Notes: a model not told the origin generated them from the sequence alone. Positions 52,114 through 60,132 are shown, numbered from the stretch's first letter. The stretch: DNA of 64,000 nucleotides from Halobacillus sp. A5 (GCF_024189315.1 NZ_JAIZEO010000005.1:1-64000), one strand, 5' to 3'. Numbers and translations: made by a program.

Positions 52114-53583
52114 TTATTCAGACTTCAACTCTTCTACTAACTCATCATACTTTGGACTATTCAAGAAATTCTCAACAGAAATATGGTAAGCATTTGGAAC
52201 TATGTGAATCGCTCTTTCCGTTAAATCTTTGTGGGTAATAACTACATCTACATCAGATGGCAGGTCATTAATAGCCATGTTCGTGACATCAATGTCAATA
52301 CCGGCTTTCTTAAATTTATTCTTCAGCAATGAAGAACCCATTGCACTCGATCCCATACCAGCATCGCAGGCAAAAATGATTTTATTAACATTTTCACGAT
52401 TTAATGCAGGAACTTCATCTGTCGAGCGAGTTTCGGCAGGTTCTGCTTCTTTAGCTTTCTCTTCATCAGAGAGACTGCCAGCCACGCTGCTCTTCTTCCC
52501 TTTCATTCCTTCCATTTTAGCAGTGGCTTCTGTGAGATCTCCTTCGTCGTCCTGATTACTTAACTTAAGAATGAAGGAAGCAATAAGGAAGGATACCACT
52601 GTTGCAATAAGCACTCCTAATACAACTCCAACATAATCACTTCTAGGTGTTAAAGCCATATAAGCAAAAATACTACCTGGGGAAGGAGTAGCACTTAACC
52701 CTACACCAAAAGCAGCAAACGTAGCTGTACCACTTACACCTCCGCCAATTACAGCCAGCAGCAGGGCAGGCTTGGATAGAATATATGGAAAATAGATTTC
52801 ATGAATTCCACCTAAGAATTGAATAACAGCTGCACCTGGGGCAGTTTGTTTTGAAACTCCTCTTCCAAAAATCATAAAGGCCAGCAGGACACCAAATCCC
52901 GGTCCGGGGTTTGATTCCAGCATGAAAAGAATAGATTTCCCAAGTTCAGACTGCTGGCTCGCACCAATAGGATTTAAAATCCCATGGTTGATCGCATTGT
53001 TTAAGAAAAGCACTTTTGCCGGTTCTATAAAGATGTTTACCAGTGGGAGAAGACCCGCATCAACTAAAAATTCAACCCCGACAGCAAGTGCTCTTGTAAG
53101 TCCAGAGATAATTGGACCCATCACGTAGTAAGACAGAATGGTCAGAATCGTACCCAGGATACCTGCTGAAAAGTTATTAACCAGCATTTCAAATCCCTGC
53201 CGGATCCGCCCTTCAAACAGCTTATCCAGTTGTTTGATTGCATAGCCCCCGATCGGACCCATAATCATGGCTCCTAAGAACATCGGTGCATCCTCAGAGA
53301 ATACAATCACTCCCATAGTGGAAATAGCACCAACTACTCCTCCGCGGAGACCGTAAATCAGACGGCCGCCAGTGAACGCAATTAAAATTGGTAATAAGTA
53401 ATATAAAATCGGATCTACCATGCCGGCAAGATCAGCGTTTGGGGTCCAGCCGTCCGGGATAAACAAAGCCGTAATAATCCCCCAAGCTATAAATGCAGCA
53501 ATATTCGGCATGATCATTCCACTGAGGAAGCTTCCGAATCTTTGAACTTTTGCTCTAAAGCCTGATTTTTTCTGTTCAGACAT
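52114..53583 (-). CDS. mtlA: PTS mannitol-specific EIICB
   Basis: The 489-residue permease has an EIIC membrane part (residues about 15-345, with MIMGPIGGYAIK, NPGPGFGVLLAFMIFG and the GGIHEIYFPYI signature) and an EIIB domain (about 395-485, phosphocysteine in IIFACDAGMGSSAMGSS). The EIIA is separate (mtlF). The C-terminal linker is acidic. GAGGAGTGAGTTAA precedes ATG. A palindromic operator and a cre-like site lie upstream. Confidence 0.96.
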   Translation of the reverse strand: MSEQKKSGFRAKVQRFGSFLSGMIMPNIAAFIAWGIITALFIPDGWTPNADLAGMVDPILYYLLPILIAFTGGRLIYGLRGGVVGAISTMGVIVFSEDAPMFLGAMIMGPIGGYAIKQLDKLFEGRIRQGFEMLVNNFSAGILGTILTILSYYVMGPIISGLTRALAVGVEFLVDAGLLPLVNIFIEPAKVLFLNNAINHGILNPIGASQQSELGKSILFMLESNPGPGFGVLLAFMIFGRGVSKQTAPGAAVIQFLGGIHEIYFPYILSKPALLLAVIGGGVSGTATFAAFGVGLSATPSPGSIFAYMALTPRSDYVGVVLGVLIATVVSFLIASFILKLSNQDDEGDLTEATAKMEGMKGKKSSVAGSLSDEEKAKEAEPAETRSTDEVPALNRENVNKIIFACDAGMGSSAMGSSLLKNKFKKAGIDIDVTNMAINDLPSDVDVVITHKDLTERAIHIVPNAYHISVENFLNSPKYDELVEELKSE

Positions 53584-53623
53584 TTAACTCACTCCTCGTC
53601 TCAAATTTTTTCTTTGTAATTTA

Positions 53624-53653
53624 ATAGTAAAACGGTTACATTGTTGACATCAA
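53624..53653 (-). promoter_or_regulatory. mtlA promoter with cre-like site
   Basis: On the minus strand TTGATG (53653-53648) and TACTAT (53629-53624) are 18 bases apart. TGTAACCGTTTTAC (53640-53627) overlaps the -10 region and matches 12 of 14 positions of the cre consensus, so CcpA repression is plausible. Confidence 0.6.
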
Positions 53654-53670
53654 TACAATCTAAATACATG

Positions 53671-53694
53671 TTTGGCACATAGATTGTTGCCAAA
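53671..53694. promoter_or_regulatory. MtlR-type operator upstream of mtlA
   Basis: TTTGGCA and TGCCAAA form a perfect 7-bp inverted repeat with a 10-base spacer, about 20 bases upstream of the mtlA -35 box. Known MtlR operators have the form TTGNCACA...TGTGNCAA. Confidence 0.65.
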
Positions 53695-53711
53695 ATTTGA
53701 TTTCAGCGTGA

Positions 53712-53744
53712 TTTAAATGTGCAGTTAATGTGCTATAAATGCGC
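53712..53744. repeat. Three 11-bp direct repeats in the mtlA-ectA gap
   Basis: tttaaatgtgc, agttaatgtgc and tataaatgcgc follow one another directly. The period of 11 bases places each on the same DNA face. The meaning is unknown. Confidence 0.5.
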
Positions 53745-53763
53745 TCCCCGCGCGATTCTTCCA

Positions 53764-53786
53764 AACCCTATGGCACACATAGGGTT
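53764..53786. promoter_or_regulatory. Perfect inverted repeat in the mtlA-ectA gap
   Basis: AACCCTATG and CATAGGGTT enclose GCACA. It may be an operator or a short hairpin; no T-tract follows directly. Confidence 0.45.
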
Positions 53787-54038
53787 AAGCCGTTTTTCAA
53801 AATACACTTAATTTCCAAATTCCTTCAAATCTTCTGTATTTTTAACTATACATAAGCAAACTAGAAGGAACAGCCACTTAGTGTGTGCCATTCCCATTAA
53901 TCACTATTAAAGCCAATTTATCGCCATTAAGCCGGTTTGATTATATTCGCGCTTCCCCCTATTATAAAAACGTTAACAATTCCAGATTTATTCCAGATAG
54001 TGGATGTCCAATTGGGAGAATTCACTTAAAGGGAACTC

Positions 54039-54066
54039 TGGTCAACTGTCGTTAGTCACTGATAAT
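54039..54066 (+). promoter_or_regulatory. Possible sigma-A promoter of ectABC
   Basis: TGGTCA (54039-54044) and GATAAT (54061-54066) are 16 bases apart. The match is moderate and the predicted start would lie almost at the ribosome site of the leader ORF, so an upstream promoter is also possible. Confidence 0.4.
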
Positions 54067-54080
54067 TTTAAAGGAGGCCA

Positions 54081-54104
54081 ATGTCATTAAACTATTGGAA
54101 ATGA
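54081..54104 (+). CDS. Seven-residue leader ORF upstream of ectA
   Basis: AAAGGAGG lies 4 bases before ATG TCA TTA AAC TAT TGG AAA TGA (MSLNYWK). This ribosome site is far stronger than that of ectA, whose ATG at 54120 lies 15 bases past the leader stop. Translation of the leader could deliver ribosomes to ectA. Existence of the peptide is inferred from the ribosome site alone. Confidence 0.45.
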   Translation: MSLNYWK

Positions 54105-54119
54105 AACAGGTGATTTCTA

Positions 54120-54638
54120 ATGAATCCTAACACTGCCACAATCACAAAAGCTGAAGATACGTTATCCTTTGAAAAACCTACCGTTGAAGACGGCTCTGCA
54201 ATGTGGGAGCTTGTTGACAACTCAACCCTCGATCAAAATTCACCCTATAAATATATAATGATGTGTGAGTTTTTCGCGGAAACCTGTATTGTTGCTAAAG
54301 AGAATGATCAGCTTGTCGGCTTTGTCACTGCCTTCATTCCACCAGAGAAAGAAGATGTATTGTTTATCTGGCAAGTTGGTACAGATGCTTCGCAGCGAGG
54401 GAAAGGAGTAGCCTCTAGACTCTTAAACAGTCTTCTGCAGCGCGAGAGCTGCAAAGACGTTCGATACGTGGAAGCCACCGTTACACCATCCAACAAAGCG
54501 TCACAGGCATTATTTAAGCGCCTGGCCCGGGACCACAACACAAAGTGTGAAGTCTCAGACTGCTTTGCAGAGGAATTATTCCCTGGAGATGAACATGAGG
54601 AAGAACAAACTTATAGAATCGGACCATTTTCCAAATAG
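54120..54638 (+). CDS. ectA: L-2,4-diaminobutyrate acetyltransferase EctA
   Basis: EctA acetylates diaminobutyrate at the N4 amino group, the second step of ectoine synthesis. The 172-residue GNAT protein has FEKPTVEDGSAMWELV, LIWQVGTDASQRGKGVASRLL (acetyl-CoA loop QRGKGVA) and YVEATVTPSNKASQALFKRLA. The ribosome site is weak (AGGTG), so coupling to the leader ORF may matter. First gene of ectABC. Confidence 0.96.
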   Translation: MNPNTATITKAEDTLSFEKPTVEDGSAMWELVDNSTLDQNSPYKYIMMCEFFAETCIVAKENDQLVGFVTAFIPPEKEDVLFIWQVGTDASQRGKGVASRLLNSLLQRESCKDVRYVEATVTPSNKASQALFKRLARDHNTKCEVSDCFAEELFPGDEHEEEQTYRIGPFSK

Positions 54639-54689
54639 AACAAGAACTTATTCACAACGAATGATTCATTCAAGGAGGATTATTAGAAA

Positions 54690-55970
54690 ATGAAAAACGA
54701 TCTAACCGTATTCGAACAATTAGAATCAGAGGTACGTTCATATTGCCGCAGCTTCCCTACGATCTTCACAAAAGCACAGGGTCACAAAATGTGGGACGTA
54801 GATGGAAAAGAATATCTAGATTTCTTTAGTGGAGCCGGCGCATTAAACTATGGGCACAACGATCCGAACATGAAGAAAAAGCTGATTGAATATATTACGG
54901 ATGATGGAATAACTCACAGCTTAGACATGGCTTCAACTGCAAAAAAAGATTTTCTGACAAAATTAAATGATGTTATTTTAAAACCTAGAAATCTCGATTA
55001 TAAAGTGATGTTCCCAGGACCGACTGGAACAAACACGGTAGAAAGTGCACTTAAGCTCGCTCGTAAAGTAACCGGTCGTACAGAGGTTATCAGCTTTACT
55101 AATGGTTTCCATGGCATGACGATCGGTGCTCTGTCAGTTACAGGAAACTCTTTCAAACGTAAAGGCGCAGGTATCCCGCTTCACAACACAGTGACGATGC
55201 CTTATGACAACTATATTGACGAAAGTTCCGATTCTCTTGATTATTTGGAGCGTTATCTGGAAGATGGAGGAAGCGGTGTTGAAATTCCAGCAGCCGTTAT
55301 CCTTGAAACTGTTCAAGGTGAAGGCGGTCTTAACACAGCAAGCTCAGAGTGGCTGAAGAAACTCGATGCGATCTGTAAACGCTGGGAGATCTTCCTTATT
55401 ATTGATGATGTTCAAGCAGGTGTAGGACGCACAGGTACATTCTTCAGTTTTGAACCAGCAGGAATTAAACCTGATGTCGTTTGCTTATCTAAATCAATCG
55501 GCGGTTACGGTCTGCCATTTGCCATCACGCTGATTAAGCCTGAACATGATGTATGGGCGCCGGGCGAGCATAATGGAACATTCCGTGGTAATAATATGGC
55601 CTTTGTTACTGCAACGGAGGCACTGAATTACTGGGATGACCCAAGTTTTGAGAAAAGCATTCAAGATAAAGCAGCAAAAATCACAGAGTTCCTCGAAGGA
55701 CTTGTGGAGAAGTATCCTGAAATGGAAGGATACCGTAAAGGCCGCGGCATTATGCAGGGAATCTCTTCAAGTGTTGAAGGTTTCTCAGAAAAAGTAGCAG
55801 CCGCTGCTTTTGAACAAGGGTTAATTATGGAAACAGCAGGTGCAGATGATGAAGTATTTAAGCTGTTCCCACCTATCAATATTGACGAGGAAGCTTTAAA
55901 AGAAGGCTTTGCTATTATCGAGGAAGCTGTAAGATCCATTGCTAAAGAAAAAGATTTAGTTACTTCTTAA
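54690..55970 (+). CDS. ectB: Diaminobutyrate--2-oxoglutarate transaminase EctB
   Basis: EctB makes L-2,4-diaminobutyrate from aspartate semialdehyde and glutamate. The 426-residue class III aminotransferase has [17 protein letters not shown], the PLP Asp in [14 protein letters not shown] and PLP Lys268 in [19 protein letters not shown] precedes ATG. It lies 51 bases after ectA and 42 before ectC. Confidence 0.97.
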   Translation: MKNDLTVFEQLESEVRSYCRSFPTIFTKAQGHKMWDVDGKEYLDFFSGAGALNYGHNDPNMKKKLIEYITDDGITHSLDMASTAKKDFLTKLNDVILKPRNLDYKVMFPGPTGTNTVESALKLARKVTGRTEVISFTNGFHGMTIGALSVTGNSFKRKGAGIPLHNTVTMPYDNYIDESSDSLDYLERYLEDGGSGVEIPAAVILETVQGEGGLNTASSEWLKKLDAICKRWEIFLIIDDVQAGVGRTGTFFSFEPAGIKPDVVCLSKSIGGYGLPFAITLIKPEHDVWAPGEHNGTFRGNNMAFVTATEALNYWDDPSFEKSIQDKAAKITEFLEGLVEKYPEMEGYRKGRGIMQGISSSVEGFSEKVAAAAFEQGLIMETAGADDEVFKLFPPINIDEEALKEGFAIIEEAVRSIAKEKDLVTS

Positions 55971-56012
55971 TCAACCCAACAAACCATACAACAGGAACTG
56001 GAGGCTCATATA

Positions 56013-56402
56013 ATGAAAGTCGTTAAATTAGAAGATGTACTAGGAACAGAAAATGAAGTTAAAGGTGAAAACTGGACCTCACGCCGCCTATTGCTAAAAA
56101 AAGACGGCATGGGCTACTCTGTCCATGACACCACGATTAAAGCCGGAACAGAAACACACATCTGGTACCAGAACCACCTGGAAGCTGTATACTGCATCGA
56201 AGGTGATGGTGAAGTCGAAACCATAAAAGATGGTAAGGTTTGGCCAATTAAGGCAAATGAAATCTACGCGCTAGATGAGAACGATGAGCACCTTCTGCGT
56301 GCCAACACAGATATGCGAATGGTATGTGTGTTTAACCCTCCAATTACGGGGAAAGAAACGCACGATGAAAATGGTGTTTATCCAATCGTGGATGATGAAT
56401 AA
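56013..56402 (+). CDS. ectC: L-ectoine synthase EctC
   Basis: EctC cyclises N4-acetyl-diaminobutyrate to ectoine. The 129-residue cupin has [16 protein letters not shown], the metal and substrate segment [21 protein letters not shown] and [15 protein letters not shown]. It is the last gene; a terminator follows. No ectD hydroxylase or dedicated aspartokinase is in the operon, so the product is ectoine. Confidence 0.97.
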   Translation: MKVVKLEDVLGTENEVKGENWTSRRLLLKKDGMGYSVHDTTIKAGTETHIWYQNHLEAVYCIEGDGEVETIKDGKVWPIKANEIYALDENDEHLLRANTDMRMVCVFNPPITGKETHDENGVYPIVDDE

Positions 56403-56415
56403 TAATGAAAGTTTA

Positions 56416-56446
56416 CGCCTCTCTAATTATTTAGAGAGGCTTTTTT
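56416..56446 (+). terminator. Terminator of ectABC
   Basis: GCCTCTCTA and TAGAGAGGC form a stem around a short AT loop followed by TTTTTTC. Confidence 0.92.
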
Positions 56447-56496
56447 CATGGAATTGAAGGAGTCTTAAGTTAATATGGTGAACAAGGAGTGATAAA

Positions 56497-56915
56497 ATGT
56501 TTCAAATTAATGGAGCTTTTATTCCAGTAACCAATCTGGAAAAGGCGCAAGCATGGTATGAACAGAACTTAGGACTCATTAAAGTGGATGAATGGAGTGA
56601 AGGAACTGGTTATATTTTTCCTGCAGGATCTGCCACACTGGCTCTCATAAAGGTAAAAATATAGAGCTGTCTGAGTTTACGCGTGAAGATGGAGAAAGAA
56701 ATGTCTACTTCAATTTAAAAACGGATGATCTGAATGCAGCTCAGCAAAAATTGAAAAGTAATCAAGTGGAAACTACAGATATTGAAGACTTTGGCTCTAT
56801 GACGAAATTTGATTTTTTTGATCCAGATGGGAACACATTAAGCGTAGTATACAAAAAACCAAGTTCTCCTTTTCATAGAAATCAAATTAAGAAGCTTCAG
56901 GAAGTAAGGTTCTAG
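56497..56915 (+). pseudogene. VOC/glyoxalase-family gene broken by a frameshift
   Basis: ATG 56497 (after AAGGAG) opens 55 codons (FIPVTNLEKAQAWYEQNLGL..., a typical VOC first half) and stops at TAG 56662. Near 56640-56660 a second frame takes over with GKNIELSEFTREDGERNVYF and FGSMTKFDFFDPDGNTLSVV, the usual VOC second half, ending at TAG 56913-56915. The two halves together give a normal length of about 138 residues. A one- or two-base indel is the simplest explanation; a sequencing error is the alternative. Confidence 0.8.
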
Positions 56916-56920
56916 TTGCA

Positions 56921-57013
56921 TTATTCTTGATCATGATCATGGAATTTCAACATGACAATCACCAGCATGCTGAAGTTAATCATTAACGATATGGCCTCAA
57001 ACGTATCCATCAT
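56921..57013 (-). CDS. Putative holin-like type I toxin (30 aa)
   Basis: The 30-residue peptide MMDTFEAISLMINFSMLVIV... has one membrane helix and a short polar tail (MLKFHDHDQE). It matches the recalled plan of putative holin-like toxins (TxpA/BsrE-type, xxFEAIxLMxxFxxLI). AAGGAGGG stands 7 bases upstream. The 5' leader segment CAGGAAAAGCTAAGTTCTA resembles the reverse complement of the region after the stop (TAGAACCTTACTTCCTG), so the mRNA ends may pair. I did not find a clear antitoxin promoter. Confidence 0.65.
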   Translation of the reverse strand: MMDTFEAISLMINFSMLVIVMLKFHDHDQE

Positions 57014-57075
57014 CAGAAATCCCTCCTTAGAACTTAGCTTTTCCTGTTCCAAGTTTGTCCTATACACAGCCATTC

Positions 57076-57115
57076 ATAAAAAAGCGTGCCCCAACAAAAC
57101 TTTGGCGGCACGCCT
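57076..57115 (-). terminator. Terminator of the ypzI-like gene
   Basis: AAGGCGTGCC and GGCACGCTTTTTT form a stem with a T-run on the minus strand. Confidence 0.85.
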
Positions 57116-57120
57116 TCCTT

Positions 57121-57249
57121 TTACCTGCGCTTACGAGCTTCTTCCGGACCTTCCATCTTCGCTGCCCCAGGATAACCCAAACTCTGATCACGATCAGATT
57201 CTACTTTTTTAGAATTCTTCAACTTCTTCTCCTGCCGATCTTTACCCAT
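57121..57249 (-). CDS. Small YpzI-like protein (42 aa)
   Basis: The 42-residue product begins MGKDRQEKKLKNSKKVESDR and ends EGPEEARKRR. It resembles the recalled small Bacillus protein YpzI (MGKDRQEKKLK...VESDRDQS), thought to be spore-related. GGAGGAAGAGGTCT precedes ATG. It has its own terminator. Function unknown. Confidence 0.65.
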   Translation of the reverse strand: MGKDRQEKKLKNSKKVESDRDQSLGYPGAAKMEGPEEARKRR

Positions 57250-57342
57250 AGACCTCTTCCTCCCTTCCTCCATATCAAACGTAGTATGAAGAAAAACCAC
57301 AAGTTTAATTCTTTTTTTCTATGTACCCGGTACCACTCACTC

Positions 57343-57369
57343 TTTATTGTGTACCCGGTACACAATAAA
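57343..57369. repeat. Perfect palindrome with GTACC/GGTAC core near the hisS stop
   Basis: A 13-bp arm TTTATTGTGTACC and its complement surround a single C. A shorter copy GTACCCGGTAC lies at 57323-57333, and GGTACCAGGTACACAAT at 58881-58897 on the other side of hisS. It may also terminate hisS, although no T-tract follows. Confidence 0.75.
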
Positions 57370-57371
57370 GG

Positions 57372-58652
57372 TTAAAAATTGAATTTTTCGATGGTTTCTT
57401 TTCCTGTTTTCATATTTTTAATTCGTATTTGTTGGTTTTGAACTTCTTCTTCTCCTACGATTACGGTTTTTTTCGCTTTTCGGCTGTTCGCCCGATTCAG
57501 CGATTTTTTCAACGACTTCCCCGCTAAATCGACTTCGACTTTCTCCCCCTGCCTTCTCAATTTTTTCGCTGCCAGCAGTGACTCCTTCTCAGTATTTAAC
57601 GGTATAACGTAATAATCACATTCAGCATCCGACTCCGCTGATGACGTATCGTTTTCTTTAAGTGCTGCACACACCGCATCAAGACCAAAAGAAATACCAA
57701 TGGTTGAATATACCTCCTCTGTACCTATTAATCCTCCTATAGAATTATCATATCTCCCTCCGCCACCAATACTCGACGTGAAATTAGATCCAGGAACGAA
57801 TATTTCATAAACTGTTCCTGAATAAATCTCAAGCCCTCTAGCCAGGAATGGGTTAAAAATGCACTTATCCCCCGCTCCTAAATACTCCAACATCTCTAAG
57901 AGCTGCCGGATTTCATCCAGCCCTCTCTTCACTTTCTCATTCTCCACAGCATACGGAAGGAATGAATCAATTTCGATCGATTTGCGATCAATCAGTGATT
58001 TAATTTGATCAATCGCCAGCGTTGATACCCCTTTAACCTTTAACTCTTCAACAACACCCTGCCCTCCTATTTTTTCAAGCTTATCCAACGTTAAAATGAT
58101 AGAGCTCTTCTCAGTATCATTTACTCCAAAAACCTCCAAAACTCCATTTAACAGCTTTCTATTATTAAATTCCACGACGACGTCCATTTTCAATTCTTCA
58201 AACGCATCCAAAGCCATCATAATTAATTCAGCTTCTCCCATTTGAGATTCTACGCCAACAATATCAACATCACATTGGGTGAACTCTCTAAGTCTGCCTG
58301 GTTTAACAGGACCATCACGAAACACCTTGCCTATCTCATAACGCTTAAAAGGCATGCGAACGTCAGGGTTCAATGCAACCGCTTTGGCGAAAGGAATCGT
58401 TAAATCATAACGAAGAGCCAGTTCTCTTTTACCTTGATCACTAAGTTGATACATTTCTTTTAAGATTTCAGCTCCCCCTGCATATTTAGAAGCCAGTAAA
58501 TCTTTATAGTTTAAGATCGGTGTTTCCAGAGGAAGGCAGTTATACTGAATAAAAACATCTTCTAACGTTCTTCTCACCTTTCTCCTCACTACCTCCGCGT
58601 CTGGCAAAAAATCTTCTGTGCCTTTAACATTTTGATAATCCATCTTTTTCAA
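57372..58652 (-). CDS. hisS: Histidyl-tRNA synthetase, second type
   Basis: The class II synthetase charges tRNA-His. The 426-residue protein has motif 1 region VKGTEDFLPD, motif 2 YEIGKVFRDGPVKPGRLREFTQCDVDIVG and the histidine-binding ARGLEIYSGTVYE, where housekeeping HisRS usually reads GLDYYTGTVFE. This suggests the paralogue type seen in some bacilli rather than the hisS-aspS gene. I chose TTG 58652 (AGGAGG 7 bases before it); ATG 58643 is the alternative. A leader peptide with three His codons and an attenuator precede it. Confidence 0.85.
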   Translation of the reverse strand: MKKMDYQNVKGTEDFLPDAEVVRRKVRRTLEDVFIQYNCLPLETPILNYKDLLASKYAGGAEILKEMYQLSDQGKRELALRYDLTIPFAKAVALNPDVRMPFKRYEIGKVFRDGPVKPGRLREFTQCDVDIVGVESQMGEAELIMMALDAFEELKMDVVVEFNNRKLLNGVLEVFGVNDTEKSSIILTLDKLEKIGGQGVVEELKVKGVSTLAIDQIKSLIDRKSIEIDSFLPYAVENEKVKRGLDEIRQLLEMLEYLGAGDKCIFNPFLARGLEIYSGTVYEIFVPGSNFTSSIGGGGRYDNSIGGLIGTEEVYSTIGISFGLDAVCAALKENDTSSAESDAECDYYVIPLNTEKESLLAAKKLRRQGEKVEVDLAGKSLKKSLNRANSRKAKKTVIVGEEEVQNQQIRIKNMKTGKETIEKFNF

Positions 58653-58673
58653 TATTCTTCCTCCTTTAAAATA

Positions 58674-58716
58674 CAAAAAACCGCATGAATTAAGAGATAA
58701 ACTTAATTCATACGGT
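58674..58716 (-). terminator. Attenuator terminator in the hisS leader
   Basis: ACCGTATGAATTAAG (58716-58702) and CTTAATTCATGCGGT (58694-58680) form a 15-bp stem with one wobble followed by TTTTTT, 22 bases before the hisS start and about 50 bases after the leader peptide stop. Confidence 0.88.
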
Positions 58717-58767
58717 TCATGATAAACAGCCTTCCTATGTACGATTATTTAAATCGAAATAGCAAAG

Positions 58768-58812
58768 CTAGCTGATATGATGATGCACTTGTGTCTCAAT
58801 TCGTTTTATCAT
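58768..58812 (-). CDS. His leader peptide MIKRIETQVHHHIS
   Basis: A 14-codon ORF with GAGGTG 6 bases before its ATG contains three consecutive His codons (CAT CAT CAT) near its end, followed by the intrinsic terminator at 58716-58674 and then hisS. This is the classical layout of ribosome-mediated attenuation: stalling at His codons when charged tRNA-His is low would prevent the terminator. The antiterminator pairing was not resolved by hand. I see no T-box sequence in this leader. Confidence 0.75.
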   Translation of the reverse strand: MIKRIETQVHHHIS

Positions 58813-58927
58813 AATCGACACCTCGTTCACTAAACATTACCATAACAGTGAAGATATCACAATACTCTGATCCCTTGGTCGGTACCAGGTACACAATTAA
58901 ATCAGCAGCATACCTGGCACCAACATT

Positions 58928-59593
58928 TTATTTATTCAAATCATAATGGGCAAACCTTCCTGCAAATGTGTGAAAGATTTCACCTGTAGTAAACTCCACC
59001 TTCTTCTTAAAGATGGGTCCATTAAAGACGAAAGTATGAAATTCACCGTTCTCTCCGCAGGGATCCACATTACCGGGAAGCGAGCTGAGAAATTCCTTAG
59101 TAAAATTCCTTCCCACAAATTCTTCAGACAGCTTATCCGTATCCACAGTCGTCACAACTGCTTCAAAACCTGCATCTATAAACTGATTTGCTGCCACCGC
59201 CGTGTCTTTTTTCCATAACGGGTAAACCCCACTCATACCTAACCGCTGCAGAAGACCCTCACGATATTCTTTAATATCTTCAAGAAATAAGTCTGCATAA
59301 GCCACGGCGTTTATCCCGGCGCCTTTTAATTCCTTAAACTGCCTCCCCATTTCAAGTTCATACTTCTCGTTACCGGCTGCAGCCGGAAGCTGCACTTCAT
59401 ATAACTGACAGCCTAAAGCCTCGGCTTGAGAATGAATAAGCTCTCTTGTTACTTCATGAATCGGCAGACGTGCGCTTTCCAATGAAGTGGAGGATAGCAA
59501 GCCTCTTACTTTATATTCATTATTATTAATCAGTTGATACAGCGCAAAGGCACTGTCTTTCCCTCCGCTCCATGAGACGACCAATTCTTTCAT
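58928..59593 (-). CDS. Dph6-like ATP-pyrophosphatase (adenine nucleotide alpha hydrolase)
   Basis: The 221-residue N-type PP-loop enzyme begins MKELVVSWSGGKDSAFALYQ (SGGKDS, residues 9-14) and has the family segments YADLFLEDIKEYREGLLQRLG and DPCGENGEFHTFVFNGP. In archaea and eukaryotes the family is diphthine-ammonia ligase; bacteria lack diphthamide, so its bacterial substrate is unknown. It stands upstream of the hisS leader, about 117 bases away in the same orientation. Confidence 0.85.
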   Translation of the reverse strand: MKELVVSWSGGKDSAFALYQLINNNEYKVRGLLSSTSLESARLPIHEVTRELIHSQAEALGCQLYEVQLPAAAGNEKYELEMGRQFKELKGAGINAVAYADLFLEDIKEYREGLLQRLGMSGVYPLWKKDTAVAANQFIDAGFEAVVTTVDTDKLSEEFVGRNFTKEFLSSLPGNVDPCGENGEFHTFVFNGPIFKKKVEFTTGEIFHTFAGRFAHYDLNK

Positions 59594-59669
59594 GCCTTCT
59601 TTTCTGCCTCCTTCAGTTCTATTAACACAAGTTATGTTACATGTATTTTTTAAATATAATTCCTTAGGG

Positions 59670-59744
59670 CTTGAAATTCAATTAAGACTTAGCAAGTTGA
59701 AGCATGAATTCCTATTCAATTTACAAATACTTGAAATTCAATTA
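59670..59744. repeat. 15-bp direct repeat, 60 bases apart
   Basis: CTTGAAATTCAATTA occurs at 59670-59684 and at 59730-59744. Each copy contains the palindrome TTGAAATTCAA. The rest of the gap 59594-59929 holds no gene that I can support. Confidence 0.7.
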
Positions 59745-59929
59745 ATTCAGGGAAATATCATCACTCTTGTTTAACAACGCCTTTTCAAAAAATAAATAAC
59801 TTTTTTTCGAATTATTACACTCCAGGTTCTATACCGAAAAGAGGCGTCATATATTAATTTTGACCAACCAAACCCGTTAGTTTAACGTCAGGATAAGTCA
59901 ATGTATTTTAGATATAGGACTACACCTAC

Positions 59930-59958
59930 TTGATATCATGTAGAAATTAGCATATAAT
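59930..59958 (+). promoter_or_regulatory. Promoter of the presumed antitoxin RNA
   Basis: TTGATA (59930-59935) and TATAAT (59953-59958) are 17 bases apart, a strong sigma-A promoter. It points into the 3' end of the toxin gene on the opposite strand. Confidence 0.75.
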
Positions 59959-59973
59959 TGTAGTGAAAATAAA

Positions 59974-60001
59974 AATCCAAGGTGCCCCAACACCTTGGAT
60001 T
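59974..60001 (-). terminator. Terminator of the holin-like toxin mRNA
   Basis: AATCCAAGGTG and CACCTTGGATT form a perfect 11-bp stem, followed on the minus strand by TTTATTTT. Confidence 0.85.
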
Positions 60002-60026
60002 AAAGTCAGAATGAGTGATAAATTCT

Positions 60027-60104
60027 TTATTGTTTATTGTGTATCAGAACCGCTATCAGCATCCCAAAGCTGAGCATTACGCTTATTGCTTCAAACGGAG
60101 TCAC
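60027..60104 (-). CDS. Holin-like type I toxin (25 aa)
   Basis: The peptide MTPFEAISVMLSFGMLIAVL + IHNKQ (GTG start at 60104, GGAGGTGA upstream) is a single membrane helix with a short charged tail and matches the putative holin-like toxin family. The mRNA has an 11-base perfect complement between its leader (60143-60133, TCAGAATGAGT) and its 3' part (60016-60006, ACTCATTCTGA), which would sequester the ribosome site region. A strong promoter on the opposite strand lies just past its terminator. Together these are the marks of a type I toxin-antitoxin unit. Confidence 0.82.
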   Translation of the reverse strand: MTPFEAISVMLSFGMLIAVLIHNKQ

Positions 60105-60132
60105 AAGCCATCACCTCCCTCATAGAGGTATT

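Noticed and set aside
57372-58652. HisZ regulatory paralogue of HisRS
   Set aside because: Motif 2 (with FRDGPVKPGRLREFTQ) and the His-binding loop are complete, which HisZ lacks, and no his biosynthesis genes are adjacent.
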